A DNA stretch of 64,000 bases. It comes from Flammeovirga sp. EKP202. GTDB lineage: Bacteria; Bacteroidota; Bacteroidia; Cytophagales; Flammeovirgaceae. Below, piece after piece: positions 39,384 to 48,912 of the stretch (position 1 is its first letter; each line of letters starts with the position of its first letter). The notes under the pieces were generated by a model, which had not been told where the DNA came from, made no database searches, and saw only the letters and a list, made by a program, of their open reading frames with translations. Location of the stretch: the NCBI RefSeq assembly GCF_014534745.1, contig NZ_JACVVP010000010.1, forward strand, positions 143,211-207,210. The letters run 5' to 3'. Position numbers and translations under genes: made by a program.

Positions 39384-39838
39384 GTAGATTTGAGAGGATT
39401 TTCTTTGTATTCCTCATCCGTCACCACATTCACACCATTTTTAAAAAGTTTATCAGCCACTACCCCATTCCCTTCAATCAGTTTACCAGAAAAAGTGCCG
39501 TCATAGATTTTTCCAAACCCACAAGAAGGGCTTCTTGCCTGCAAAATCGCATCCGTAATATTATTTTCTTTACAGATTTTTAATACCTCATCTGCTGCAT
39601 TCAAAAACTGTTGGGTGTATTCATTCCCTTGCTTGCTCGTTACCTTTATACCGTTATCTGTTTGCTGAATTTCTACAGGTTCTCTTGGTGTCGATAAACC
39701 GGCAATCACTTCTGGACAAACTGGAATTGCCTCACCTGTTTCAATCATCTTTTCTAAATTGACGGTGGATGAACAAGTGGCATTGTATCTACATTTTACA
39801 CCTACGAGGCATGAACTGATAATATATTTAGGAGTCAT
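39374..39838 (-). CDS. DUF523 / TudS-like thiouracil desulfidase
   Basis: Small cytoplasmic protein of 154 residues in the DUF523 family, which includes TudS, a [4Fe-4S] enzyme that removes sulfur from 2-thiouracil. Visible conserved parts are ISSCLVGVKCRYNA (C10, C16), VCPEVIAGLSTPREPVEI (C41) and ARSPSCGFGKIYDGTFSG (C106), the Cys positions expected to hold the cluster. Whether this member acts on thiouracil is inference. Its stop codon lies inside REP copy 3, so the C-terminal residues may derive from REP insertion. Confidence 0.85.
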   Translation of the reverse strand: MTPKYIISSCLVGVKCRYNATCSSTVNLEKMIETGEAIPVCPEVIAGLSTPREPVEIQQTDNGIKVTSKQGNEYTQQFLNAADEVLKICKENNITDAILQARSPSCGFGKIYDGTFSGKLIEGNGVVADKLFKNGVNVVTDEEYKENPLKSTNP

Positions 39839-40075
39839 TTTGGTTGAATCTGCTTAGATTATAATGGTTAATAACAATACAAAAAAAGGGATAATCTGTA
39901 AATAATCATATTTGAAATGAAAATCATGAGGATATTTTCTGTAAAAAAGGGTGTAAAAACTAAAAATTAGGAGGTAATAAAATTAATTGGTCATTTCTAA
40001 CATAAGAGTACACAAATGAGGTGTTGTTCTCACACTACCTTGCCAACATAAATTATTATTCTTCGAACAATTGAA

Positions 40076-41914
40076 ATGAAATGTCGAATGAGAACATGGA
40101 ATAAACTTTTGTTTGGCCTATTTACACTAATGGTCTTCCATAAAGAAGTAAGGTCAGATGATAAGAAACCTACAGATAAACCTAATGTTATTATAATCAT
40201 TACGGACGATCAGGGTTATGGTGACATTGCCGCTCATGGTAATAAAATCATCAAAACACCTGCGATGGATCGCTTAAAAAATCAAGGCGTTGCTTTTGAA
40301 AACTTCCATGCAGGTTCTACTTGTGCTCCTTCTAGGTCAGCACTAATGACGGGTATGGAAGGACATAGGGCTGGTGTTTGGCATACGATTGCGGGCTGTA
40401 ATTTATTAAGAGAGAAATTCACGGCTATGCCTCAAGTTTTCCAAGACAATGGATATGCAACTGCTCTTTTTGGAAAGTGGCATTTAGGAGATGCTTATCC
40501 TTATTTACCTGAGAATAGAGGCTTTGAGACCGCTTTGTATCATAGTGCTGGAGGAATTGGTCAAACTCCTGACTTTTGGGACAACGACTACTTTGATGAT
40601 GTGTACTTAAGAAATGGAAAACCGGAACGTTTCAAAGGATATTGCACAGATGTGTTTTTTGATGAGGCGATGAAATATATGGAAGAGAAAAAAGATCAAC
40701 CTTTCTTTTTATATCTTTCAACAAACGCTCCTCATGGGCCACTAAACGTACCTGAAGAATATTATAACCTTTATAAAGACGAAGAGGATCTTTTGGATTT
40801 CCAAAAAGCCTACTATGGTATGATCACCAATATTGATGATAATATCTCTCGATTAGAAAAGAAGTTGAAAGAACTTAAAATCGCTGACAATACCATTCTG
40901 ATCTTTACAACAGATAACGGTACACAATACGGTTGGAGAAAAATTGATGGAAAAGAATACGGTTTTAATGCCAATATGAAAGGTTTGAAAAGTTCGCATT
41001 ATGATGGTGGACACAGAGTACCGTTCTTTATGTATTGGAAAAATGGTAAACTGAAAAAGGGCAAGACCATTGATCAGCTGGTGATGAGTTATGATGTTTT
41101 ACCGACTTTAATTGAGCTTTGTGGATTAGAAAAACCGAAGGATACAGAATACGACGGTAAAAATGTTTCCCCACTGATTTATGGTGATGGAAAAGATTGG
41201 GATTCTCGTTATGCTGTATTGGATAAGAATAAAACACAACACCCTGTAAAATGGAAATTAAGTGCTGTTATGGACAATGATTGGCGTCTAATTAATGGGA
41301 AAGAACTTTATAATATTAAAGAAGATGTGGGGCAGGAAAATGATATTGCTTCAGCTCACCCGGAGAAAGTAAAGGAAATGAGAGACGCTTATGAAAAATG
41401 GTGGGAGCATGTTTCCAAAGACTTCAGTAAATTTGAGTATTATAAAGTAGGAGTTGAAGGAATTGAGGAAACAGCTTTGACAGTACATGATATTCATTCG
41501 GATAAACCATTGGCTTGGAATCAAGATCTAATTCGTGATCCATTGAGTGGTAAAAAACCAGCTTTGGCAGATGATGGATTCTGGACAATTGATGTACAAG
41601 AGGAAGGTTATTATAATGTAACTTTATCAAGATGGCCAAAAGAATCTGGGTTAAGTTTTGATTCAGAAGTTGAAGCTTTAGGAACTACACAACCTTGGTA
41701 TATCGCTCGTCCTGAAGGCAGAGTAATGCCTCTCAAAAAAGCAATTTTGGAGATCGATGCATTAAGAGTAAAACAAGATGTGGATATGACCTCAAAGGGA
41801 ACTTCATTTAGAGTATATTTGAATGAAGGGAAAGCAAGATTGGTGGGTAAATTCACTGATGAAGACAAAAAAGACATTTCAGCATTTTATGTTTATATAT
41901 CAAAAGAGAAATAA
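40076..41914 (+). CDS. S1-family arylsulfatase with C-terminal accessory domain
   Basis: Formylglycine sulfatase of 612 residues predicted to desulfate the PUL glycan. The N-terminal hydrophobic stretch is probably a signal peptide. The metal site is TDDQGYGD, the canonical modification site is CAPSRSALMTG (C83), then FGKWHLG, APHGPLN, the late metal site FTTDNGTQYGW, and a C-terminal subdomain. Residues beyond about 480 form an extra beta-rich domain ending in AFYVYISKEK, longer than a minimal sulfatase. It starts the two-sulfatase operon; the next start is 3 bases after its stop. Which sulfate position it removes is not readable. Confidence 0.92.
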   Translation: MKCRMRTWNKLLFGLFTLMVFHKEVRSDDKKPTDKPNVIIIITDDQGYGDIAAHGNKIIKTPAMDRLKNQGVAFENFHAGSTCAPSRSALMTGMEGHRAGVWHTIAGCNLLREKFTAMPQVFQDNGYATALFGKWHLGDAYPYLPENRGFETALYHSAGGIGQTPDFWDNDYFDDVYLRNGKPERFKGYCTDVFFDEAMKYMEEKKDQPFFLYLSTNAPHGPLNVPEEYYNLYKDEEDLLDFQKAYYGMITNIDDNISRLEKKLKELKIADNTILIFTTDNGTQYGWRKIDGKEYGFNANMKGLKSSHYDGGHRVPFFMYWKNGKLKKGKTIDQLVMSYDVLPTLIELCGLEKPKDTEYDGKNVSPLIYGDGKDWDSRYAVLDKNKTQHPVKWKLSAVMDNDWRLINGKELYNIKEDVGQENDIASAHPEKVKEMRDAYEKWWEHVSKDFSKFEYYKVGVEGIEETALTVHDIHSDKPLAWNQDLIRDPLSGKKPALADDGFWTIDVQEEGYYNVTLSRWPKESGLSFDSEVEALGTTQPWYIARPEGRVMPLKKAILEIDALRVKQDVDMTSKGTSFRVYLNEGKARLVGKFTDEDKKDISAFYVYISKEK

Positions 41915-41917
41915 GCA

Positions 41918-43465
41918 ATGAAACTAAAATATATACTTCAATGGGTGATATTTTTCGGTACGATAGGCTCACTATCTGCACAAGAAAATAAACGCCCAAA
42001 TATCATTTTTCTATTATCTGATGATCATACAAGTATCGCTACGGGGTGCTATGGGAATGATCAGGTGGTCACCCCAAATATGGATAAATTGGCAGAAACG
42101 GGGGTTCAGTTTATGAATCACTACAACACCACTTCCATCTGTATGGCAAGTAGAGCAATCTATATGACGGGTATGTTTGAATACAAAACAGGTTGTAATT
42201 TTGAGCATGGTCCTATGAGAAAAGCGACTTTCCAAAAGTCTTTCCCTATGCTTCTTCGTGACGCAGGTTATTTTACAGGTTTTGCCGGAAAATTTGGTTT
42301 TGCAGTTTCAGATGGCACTGACCCAACTGATAAAACTTGGGATGTACTTCCAGTGGATCAATTTGATGTATGGGGAGGTGGTTTAGGTCAAACTAAATAC
42401 AAAACAGAAAAGAATAAATACATTAAAAAATACGCTGATAAATACCCACACAGTACAAGAGCGTATGCTGCTTGGGCACATGATTTTATAGAGGAGGCTA
42501 AAGATTCAGGAAAACCTTTCTGTATGTCTATTAGTTTCAAAGCGCCTCACCTTCCTTTCACACCTGACGTCTATTTTGATGCAGTTTATGAAGGTAAAAC
42601 GTATAAAAAGCCTGCAAACTACGGGGCAGAAAATGCGGAACATTTAGCACCTCAAGCGAAGACAGGTAGACAATACAAACAGTATGAGTTTTGGAGAGAT
42701 ACGGAAGAGAATTATCAAGAAGCCATCAAACGTTATAATCAATTGATTCATGGTGTGGATTATGCCATTGGTATGATCAGAAAATCTTTGGAAGAATTAG
42801 GTGTGGATGAAAATACGATTATCATTTATGCAGGTGATAATGGTTACAGTTGTGGCGCTCATAATTTAGGTGGAAAAGTATTGCCTTATGAAGAAGCATC
42901 TAAATCTCCATTGTTAATTTTTGATCCAAGAATGAAAGCGAAAGGTGGACAGAGAGAAACCATTACATCTAGTATCGATATCGCTCCTACTATCTTAAAA
43001 ATGGCCGGCTTGGAAGTCCCCAATAACATGGATGGTGAAAACTTAATTCCATTAATGAATAAGAAAAAAGGAATCAAAAGAGATCATATTCCATTGATGA
43101 ACTTCTTCGGTAATGACGAAATCCAAGAGATGTCAGTGGTCACAAAAGACTGGAAATACATCTACTGGCAATACGAAGATGAGCGTATGAAACCTACTGA
43201 AGAATTGTATTATGTAGGGAAAGATCGCTTGGAAATGAATAATGTAATTACTGAAAAGAAATATAATAAACAACTGCAAAAAATGAGAGCTTTGTATGAT
43301 GCTCAAGTGGAACAGTTAAAAGAAAATGCAGTCCCTTATCACGATTACCAAAAGTACGGTGTATTGTTTGACAGAAAATCTTCTGCAGAAGACAAAAAGC
43401 CATTCTTAAGAGGAACTTATGAAGAGCAAATGAAAGGGAAAAAGCCTAAGAATCACTTTAATTAA
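41918..43465 (+). CDS. S1-family sulfatase, exported
   Basis: Second sulfatase of the operon, 515 residues. Signal peptide ending SLSAQ; metal site LLSDDHTSIATGCYG; modification site SICMASRAIYMTG, a C-x-A-x-R signature (C75); FGFAVSDG region; late metal site YAGDNGYSCGAHN. It lacks the accessory C-terminal domain of its neighbour and its substrate pocket sequence differs, suggesting a different sulfate position. Co-transcribed with the upstream sulfatase (3-base gap). A MITE-like repeat lies between it and the third BNR gene. Confidence 0.92.
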   Translation: MKLKYILQWVIFFGTIGSLSAQENKRPNIIFLLSDDHTSIATGCYGNDQVVTPNMDKLAETGVQFMNHYNTTSICMASRAIYMTGMFEYKTGCNFEHGPMRKATFQKSFPMLLRDAGYFTGFAGKFGFAVSDGTDPTDKTWDVLPVDQFDVWGGGLGQTKYKTEKNKYIKKYADKYPHSTRAYAAWAHDFIEEAKDSGKPFCMSISFKAPHLPFTPDVYFDAVYEGKTYKKPANYGAENAEHLAPQAKTGRQYKQYEFWRDTEENYQEAIKRYNQLIHGVDYAIGMIRKSLEELGVDENTIIIYAGDNGYSCGAHNLGGKVLPYEEASKSPLLIFDPRMKAKGGQRETITSSIDIAPTILKMAGLEVPNNMDGENLIPLMNKKKGIKRDHIPLMNFFGNDEIQEMSVVTKDWKYIYWQYEDERMKPTEELYYVGKDRLEMNNVITEKKYNKQLQKMRALYDAQVEQLKENAVPYHDYQKYGVLFDRKSSAEDKKPFLRGTYEEQMKGKKPKNHFN

Positions 43466-43478
43466 GATGGTTTGAATG

Positions 43479-43562
43479 TTGTTCGGTGGACGTTGCAATG
43501 CAACGTCCCTACACTAGCGTAATTATGTAGGGACGTTTTATTAAAACGTCCGCTGAACCACA
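43479..43562. repeat. MITE-like interspersed repeat, copy 2
   Basis: Two hairpins, GGACGTTGCAATGCAACGTCC and GGACGTTTTATTAAAACGTCC, with outer GTTCGG...TGAACCAC ends, the same architecture as 18102-18219. It sits between the sulfatase pair and the third BNR gene and may act as a terminator or RNA-stability element. Confidence 0.75.
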
Positions 43563-43649
43563 TCTGAAACATCTGATATCAATACCACACGCCAACAACT
43601 TCAGTTTTGGCAAACAAAACAACAGACTACTTAAAAGATATTTTTTGAA

Positions 43650-46286
43650 ATGAAAAAGACAGTTTTATTCAATATATTTCTATTGATGACTTCGCTACTA
43701 TTCGCACAGGGGAATGTTGATTTCTCTAAGTTGGATAATACTCGAATTGAGTCTACTCCTACTGTAAAATGGGAGCAATTTGGTCCAGGTGGATCAGGAA
43801 ATAATTACCATATCTATTGGCATCCTACTGACCCTAACACTGTTTACCAAGGGCCAAATATGGGTAATTCTTACCGCTCAACTGACCGTGGAGAAACGTA
43901 TGAGGGCATTATGGATCCTGATGGTCCATCGTATAGAACAAGAAGAAGAGGTCCGGTTGAAATCTATTCACCTGAATTCTCAAGACAAGATGAAAATTTT
44001 GGTATTTGTACTATTGAGGATGCGAACTTCATGTACTTTACTAACGACAAAGGAAAGACATGGAAAATCAATGAATTGGTCAGTGCTCAGTTTGAAAATA
44101 TTCATGTGAACACAATTAAAGTTGATCCCACGAACGACAACATTTGGTATGCAGGATCGGGTAATATTAGAGATTCCAACCACTTTTTCCATACTAATAA
44201 GCACCCTCACGGTGTATTTGGTTCTAAAGTAAAAGTAGGTAAAGCTGGAAAAGGAAATGACGGCAACCCCGATTATGGGCATCAAGCTAGAATCTGGAAA
44301 AGTACGGATAAAGGTCAAACTTGGAAAAGCATCACGCCAAAAGGGATTGACTCAAGAGCTCAAATTACTAGAATCTTTGTTCACCCTGCCCAACCTAAAA
44401 AGGTATTTGCAGCTACGACTTTTGGTCTTTACATTTCTGAAAACAGTGGTAAATCATGGAAGCTGAAAACTAAAAATGGTATGGACAATGATATTATCCG
44501 TTCTATGGATATGTATTATGATGCCCAATCTAAAAAAGTGATTTTATATGCCATCGATCTTGTAAAATACATTCCAAATGGAAACACAATTTCATATAAC
44601 GGTGGTGTTTATAAGAGTGAAGACGAGGGAGAATCATGGGTAAATATCAACTCAGATATGCCTATCAATAAGGCCATTTTGAAGAACCCTAATATTCAAA
44701 AAGGGTATTATAAATTCGCTCTTGGAAAGTGGTTTGGCATTACTGCAAAAGAAGCGAAAGAAAAATATCCTAAAACTCCTGAGCAATTGATGCATTCGGT
44801 GAGTATGATCCGCGTGAACCCCACTAATCCGAATCACTTATTGGTAATCAATAACTATAAATCACAATTCACATTCCCCGGCGGTATGCTTTGGCGTTCT
44901 GATGATGGTGGTAAACATTGGTATGTGACACTGAGAAATGGTAAAGATTGGAATGGTAGAGACAAAGCCAATTGGGAAGCAAGAAACAACCCTACCACTA
45001 TCAATGTGGATTGGATCGGACAAGATGAGTGGGAAGAGCGTGATGCTTATGATAGAAAAGCGGGTGCAGTGGCAGAATTCAATGCCGACGGTACTACAAT
45101 CATGTATCAGGTGGCTAAAGTTGTTTGTGTTTCTAATGACAATGGTGACACTTGGTTAGAAAATGATGAAAAAGAAACGAAGCCGGGTAATCATCATTGG
45201 GTGGGTGCAGGCAATAGTAATTTACCGGGTGAAGAGATCATCCAAGATGAACGCATCAAAGATCACCTTTATTTATGTGCCGGAGAAAACTCCATTTTCA
45301 AGACTACAAATGATGGGGATTTGGTAAGAAAAGGAGCCCAAGCAGTTTATAAAATTAGTATTCCAAACAAGCAAAAACCTGCCGAATGTTCTGTAGGAAC
45401 AATGGCGATTGATCCGAATGATGTCAATCACATGTATGCATTATTCTTCAGACAAGCCTACTTCGGTCAGATGATGGAAACGAAAGATGGAGGTAAAAAT
45501 TGGAGTCCTAAAGGTAGAATTTTTGAGCCAAAAGAATTAGGAAACCCTTTAAACATGATCATCCATCAAAGTCATTTACGTATTGATCCTGTTGAAAATG
45601 AGCATCTGTACTTTGTCATTCCTCAAAAAAGAGTGGTACATAATGTGAAATTCAAAGGTGGAAAATTCAATGATTTTGGTATCTACAGAACAAAAGATGC
45701 TGGACAGACTTTTGAAGTAATCAATGATGGATTGCCAGAAAAAGGTCATGTACAAAAAATTGAGTACGACCCTGCAAACAAGGGTGATTTATATGCCGCT
45801 GTAATGGGTAAAAAGAATCAACCGGGTGGATTATTTAAGTTAAATAAAAAGAAAACCACTTGGGAAAAAGTGGATCTTCCAAAAGGAATTGTAAGTGTAC
45901 ACGATATCCATTTTTCTAAGAACAATAAGTTATACATCACTGCAGGAACGTTTAATGGGAATCATAAAAATGGTGGTGTTTGGGTAAGATCAAATGGAAA
46001 TTGGAAACAGATTATTCCTTATAAATTTGCGAGCTTAGTGACTACCGCTAAATACGATCCTAACATTATTCTTGCTGCTATTCCATCAGATGGAACCATG
46101 GGAATGATGAACCCTGGTATTTACAGATCATTAGACGGAGGTAAGACTTGGAAAAAAATTAATACAGGCAATATTCAATCGGACAGAATCAATGCCCTTG
46201 AAATTGACTATCACAAAAAAGGAGTGTATTACTGCTCAACCTATGGAGCAGGTTACTATATCGCATATGACGAAGAACTTCGATAA
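43650..46286 (+). CDS. BNR/Asp-box beta-propeller protein 3
   Basis: Third member of the locus-specific propeller family, 878 residues. Signal peptide ending LFAQ, then WEQFGPGGSGNNYHIYWHPTD, QGPNMGNSYRSTDRGE, STDKGQTWK, MLWRSDDGGKHWYVTLRNGK and a C-terminal SLDGGKTWKK ... CSTYGAGYYIAY. Overall layout matches BNR protein 2 (no CBM, no T9SS tail), but it is clearly more distant from proteins 1 and 2 than they are from each other, for example GPGGSGNN in place of GPGMSGNN. It lies downstream of the two sulfatases. Function unknown. Confidence 0.8.
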   Translation: MKKTVLFNIFLLMTSLLFAQGNVDFSKLDNTRIESTPTVKWEQFGPGGSGNNYHIYWHPTDPNTVYQGPNMGNSYRSTDRGETYEGIMDPDGPSYRTRRRGPVEIYSPEFSRQDENFGICTIEDANFMYFTNDKGKTWKINELVSAQFENIHVNTIKVDPTNDNIWYAGSGNIRDSNHFFHTNKHPHGVFGSKVKVGKAGKGNDGNPDYGHQARIWKSTDKGQTWKSITPKGIDSRAQITRIFVHPAQPKKVFAATTFGLYISENSGKSWKLKTKNGMDNDIIRSMDMYYDAQSKKVILYAIDLVKYIPNGNTISYNGGVYKSEDEGESWVNINSDMPINKAILKNPNIQKGYYKFALGKWFGITAKEAKEKYPKTPEQLMHSVSMIRVNPTNPNHLLVINNYKSQFTFPGGMLWRSDDGGKHWYVTLRNGKDWNGRDKANWEARNNPTTINVDWIGQDEWEERDAYDRKAGAVAEFNADGTTIMYQVAKVVCVSNDNGDTWLENDEKETKPGNHHWVGAGNSNLPGEEIIQDERIKDHLYLCAGENSIFKTTNDGDLVRKGAQAVYKISIPNKQKPAECSVGTMAIDPNDVNHMYALFFRQAYFGQMMETKDGGKNWSPKGRIFEPKELGNPLNMIIHQSHLRIDPVENEHLYFVIPQKRVVHNVKFKGGKFNDFGIYRTKDAGQTFEVINDGLPEKGHVQKIEYDPANKGDLYAAVMGKKNQPGGLFKLNKKKTTWEKVDLPKGIVSVHDIHFSKNNKLYITAGTFNGNHKNGGVWVRSNGNWKQIIPYKFASLVTTAKYDPNIILAAIPSDGTMGMMNPGIYRSLDGGKTWKKINTGNIQSDRINALEIDYHKKGVYYCSTYGAGYYIAYDEELR

Positions 46287-46314
46287 ATAGAATAAATAAT
46301 TCATGTGACTACTT

Positions 46315-46366
46315 CCCCCCTTTTCGTTTCCATTCATTGGATTTCGGAAAGGGGATTTTTTCTTTT
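46315..46366 (+). terminator. Terminator of the third BNR gene
   Basis: A 10-bp stem (46317-46326 with 46345-46354, one G-U), an inner TCCA/TGGA pairing, and the T-rich tail ATTTTTTCTTTT. Confidence 0.85.
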
Positions 46367-46489
46367 CAATTAATAATAACACAACTTCATCATAACCTTC
46401 TATTTTAATTTTCTTGTTTTTCTTAAATTAAGGTACATAAGTTTTTAACTAAAAAGAATCTATTTCAAAACAATATTGATTAACATATT

Positions 46490-47326
46490 ATGAAAATCGG
46501 CGTAGTTTTTATCCTATTATTTTTAACCATCAACGTTTTTGCCCAAAAGAAAATTGGAAAAGATATTGGTATATGGGAAGTTCAGAAAGGAGAGATAATA
46601 ACAGATAGTCAATATAACAACACACTAGGATCGCAATATTGGACTTTTATCAATGAACTTTTGCCTCATGATTTAATGGAAGAATATGTTCAACGTTTTC
46701 GAATATATACCGATGGCGAAGAAGGAGACTTGGGTGGAATGACACCAATGAATGAGAGTAACAAAGATTGGCAATTAGAAATTGACATTGCTGATTTAAA
46801 ATTAGAAGAAACTGATCAGAAGAAAATGGTAGATGATCAACATACCTTGATTCATGAATTTGGGCATCTACTCACCTTAAATATTACTCAGGTTGAACCT
46901 ACCAATGATGAATATCAGGATGACACCAAAGGATACCTCACCTCTGAAGGGTACGCTAGAAAGGATAGCTATTTACAAGCATTTGTATCCCAATTTTGGC
47001 CTGATGAAATTCTTTTTCAATGGGATAAGATTGATCAAATGAAAAATCAGAAGAAAAAGGAAAAAAGATTGTTTGATTTTTACTTGGATGCTCCTAAGTC
47101 ATTTGTAACAGATTATGCCGCTGAGAGCCCTGAAGAGGACATAGCGGAATCTTGGACGTATTTTGTACTTGATGAAATCAAAAGTGAAAATACGATCAAA
47201 GAACAGAAAGTAGCCTTTTTTTATAACTACCCAGAGCTGATTCAATACAGGGATGAAATTAGAACAAAATTAAAATATATACCTAAAGACTATTTGATGA
47301 GTTTTAGGGTAAAGTACGAGGATTGA
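46490..47326 (+). CDS. Putative exported zinc metallopeptidase-like protein
   Basis: Protein of 278 residues with a signal peptide ending VFAQ. It has the zinc-binding HEFGH motif (H122, E123, H126) preceded by DDQHTLI, and a downstream SPEEDIAESWTYF whose acidic residues could give the third ligand, as in gluzincin-like proteins. No assigned family was recognised. It is a single gene with its own upstream region, and its stop is one base from the stop of the convergent STAS-like gene, so no separate terminator fits between them. Confidence 0.65.
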   Translation: MKIGVVFILLFLTINVFAQKKIGKDIGIWEVQKGEIITDSQYNNTLGSQYWTFINELLPHDLMEEYVQRFRIYTDGEEGDLGGMTPMNESNKDWQLEIDIADLKLEETDQKKMVDDQHTLIHEFGHLLTLNITQVEPTNDEYQDDTKGYLTSEGYARKDSYLQAFVSQFWPDEILFQWDKIDQMKNQKKKEKRLFDFYLDAPKSFVTDYAAESPEEDIAESWTYFVLDEIKSENTIKEQKVAFFYNYPELIQYRDEIRTKLKYIPKDYLMSFRVKYED

Positions 47327-47327
47327 A

Positions 47328-47747
47328 TTAAACCAAAACACTTAATTCTTCCTTAGCAGTAGTATGTGCATCTTGTAGCGTTTTATGAACAGAGTATTTA
47401 AATTTAGTATTGGAAACTAAAACGACACCCTTAAAAAGTATATTAGCCACTAAGTTTGGAATGACCATATAAGCCTTCTTTATAATATGAGAATAGTGTT
47501 TTTCACTATCTTTCACTCCTTCACCTAAAGCTATTCTAGCCTCTGCACCCATCCATTTGACAGAAGTCGTATCAAAAATAAAGACGACTTCCTGGTCAAT
47601 TTGATTGAAAATTTCCTTTTTCAAGATCTGGTAGCCATAAATGTCTTCTACAGTAGGTTCGTGCACGTTAGTTGTTATTTTGATGATTGGAAATTCATCT
47701 AAATCAAAATCACAAAAGTTACAGTGGTAGTGTTTTTTTAATCGCAT
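47328..47747 (-). CDS. Small STAS/SpoIIAA-like protein
   Basis: Cytoplasmic protein of 139 residues. After a Cys-containing N-terminus (HYHCNFCDF), the core VVFIFDTTSVKWMGAEARIALGEG followed by KKAYMVIPNLVANILFKGVV has the pattern of STAS-like domains seen as short stand-alone proteins in Bacteroidota. A phosphorylatable Ser of classical anti-sigma antagonists was not identified. It is convergent with the metallopeptidase gene. A role in a signalling partner switch is only a possibility. Confidence 0.5.
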   Translation of the reverse strand: MRLKKHYHCNFCDFDLDEFPIIKITTNVHEPTVEDIYGYQILKKEIFNQIDQEVVFIFDTTSVKWMGAEARIALGEGVKDSEKHYSHIIKKAYMVIPNLVANILFKGVVLVSNTKFKYSVHKTLQDAHTTAKEELSVLV

Positions 47748-47839
47748 TTTAAAAGTAGTTTTTGGTTATCTACTTTTACATACATTTTTTTTCGCTTTTA
47801 AGTTCAAATGGTACTCGTATAATTTTTAGATTAAAAAAG

Positions 47840-47875
47840 TAAAAAAAGAAAAAGGCCATCAAAATTGATGACCTT
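47840..47875 (-). terminator. Terminator of the 242-residue hypothetical gene
   Basis: Stem 47852-47862 with 47865-47875 (one G-U) and an A-rich run to the left, read as Ts on the minus strand. Confidence 0.75.
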
Positions 47876-47941
47876 AAATATGAAATCATAGTTTAGCGTT
47901 AATTAGAAAGTTCACTAGTGTGAATCTTAAACAAAAACTAT

Positions 47942-48670
47942 TTATTGTTGAATGTTTTTTACATTTCGAGCATTATAAGAACTCACTAAATTCATGACTT
48001 TAATAATATCCCATTTTTTCACGTCTTCTACTAATTCAATCATCTCTGGATCATCGTACATAAAACGTCTTAATAAAGGAACAATTTCTTTCTTTTTAGT
48101 CGTAAAAACTTTTTCTCGTTCTTCCCTTTTTAAAACATATACCTCTTTTTTTTGATAGTGCAATTGATAGATATTGATAATTCCAGTTTCAATTCTCAGC
48201 CCCATCAGTGCGATTGTTTTCTGTGGTGCATCTTTAGTCGTGTTATCCGTTGTAGTATGGAGCGGTATTTTTACTACTTCATAATAATTGCCTCTTTCAT
48301 CTTCAAAAGACTTACATCTATAAGATTGTAACCGTTGAGAAGGCTCACTTAAATCACGTGTAAAATAGATATTTTGTTCTAAACCTTCCACCGGAAAATA
48401 ATAGGTTCTAATCACTGAAGTACTTACTTCATTACCTTGATATCCCGATGCTGAAACATAATTCCCCTTGTCTTTAATAGATTGTCGGTTGCTGGAAGAA
48501 GAATTAAATCTGCTTTTCACCACATGACCAATACTTTTTGATATTCTAACATACCCTTTTAAAGTACTGTGATTTGTTTTTAAAACTCCTTTTACATAAT
48601 CGGTTTGAGCAAATAAACTATTGGATAAAAAAATGATTAAACTAAAAATGAATAAATAAATATATCGCAT
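47942..48670 (-). CDS. Hypothetical exported protein, 242 residues
   Basis: Not recognised. A clear signal peptide (FIFSLIIFLSNSLFAQ) is followed by a beta-rich region (YVKGVLKTNHSTLKGYVRIS, YYEVVKIPLHTTT, ALMGLRIETGIINIYQLHY) and a charged helical C-terminus. KGxxxTxxxxxxGYV at the start is reminiscent of small Bacteroidota exported proteins of unknown role. It stands alone with its own terminator. Confidence 0.6.
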   Translation of the reverse strand: MRYIYLFIFSLIIFLSNSLFAQTDYVKGVLKTNHSTLKGYVRISKSIGHVVKSRFNSSSSNRQSIKDKGNYVSASGYQGNEVSTSVIRTYYFPVEGLEQNIYFTRDLSEPSQRLQSYRCKSFEDERGNYYEVVKIPLHTTTDNTTKDAPQKTIALMGLRIETGIINIYQLHYQKKEVYVLKREEREKVFTTKKKEIVPLLRRFMYDDPEMIELVEDVKKWDIIKVMNLVSSYNARNVKNIQQ

Positions 48671-48912
48671 AAATGTTGTTTGTTAAGTAGTAAAGTACAC
48701 TGTCTACTAATTTTCATCTTTAGGAAGATCCTTAGATGAATTAGTTAGATGAATAAATTGTAGTCTCAAAAAATCTCCATAAAAATAAGCATTCTTCAAT
48801 AAAATTGTAAAATGAACACTCAAAATTTATTTCTAGCAATAATTATTATACTTCAAAATACTTGTCATTACATGAAGTTCTTCACGCTTTTTCCATCAAA
48901 GTACAATTCAAT
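48671..48912. other. Intergenic stretch with a repeat remnant
   Basis: Together with the terminator at 48913-48963 this makes a 322-base gap between genes. At 48872-48900 a block (TGAAGTTCTTCACGCTTTTTCC) resembles part of repeat copy B (around 9818-9840). Nothing else was recognised. Confidence 0.4.

Noticed and set aside
43780..44109. Open frames of about 60-110 codons inside the BNR, GH and sulfatase genes on either strand
   Set aside because: All overlap strongly supported genes in other frames and show no family motifs.
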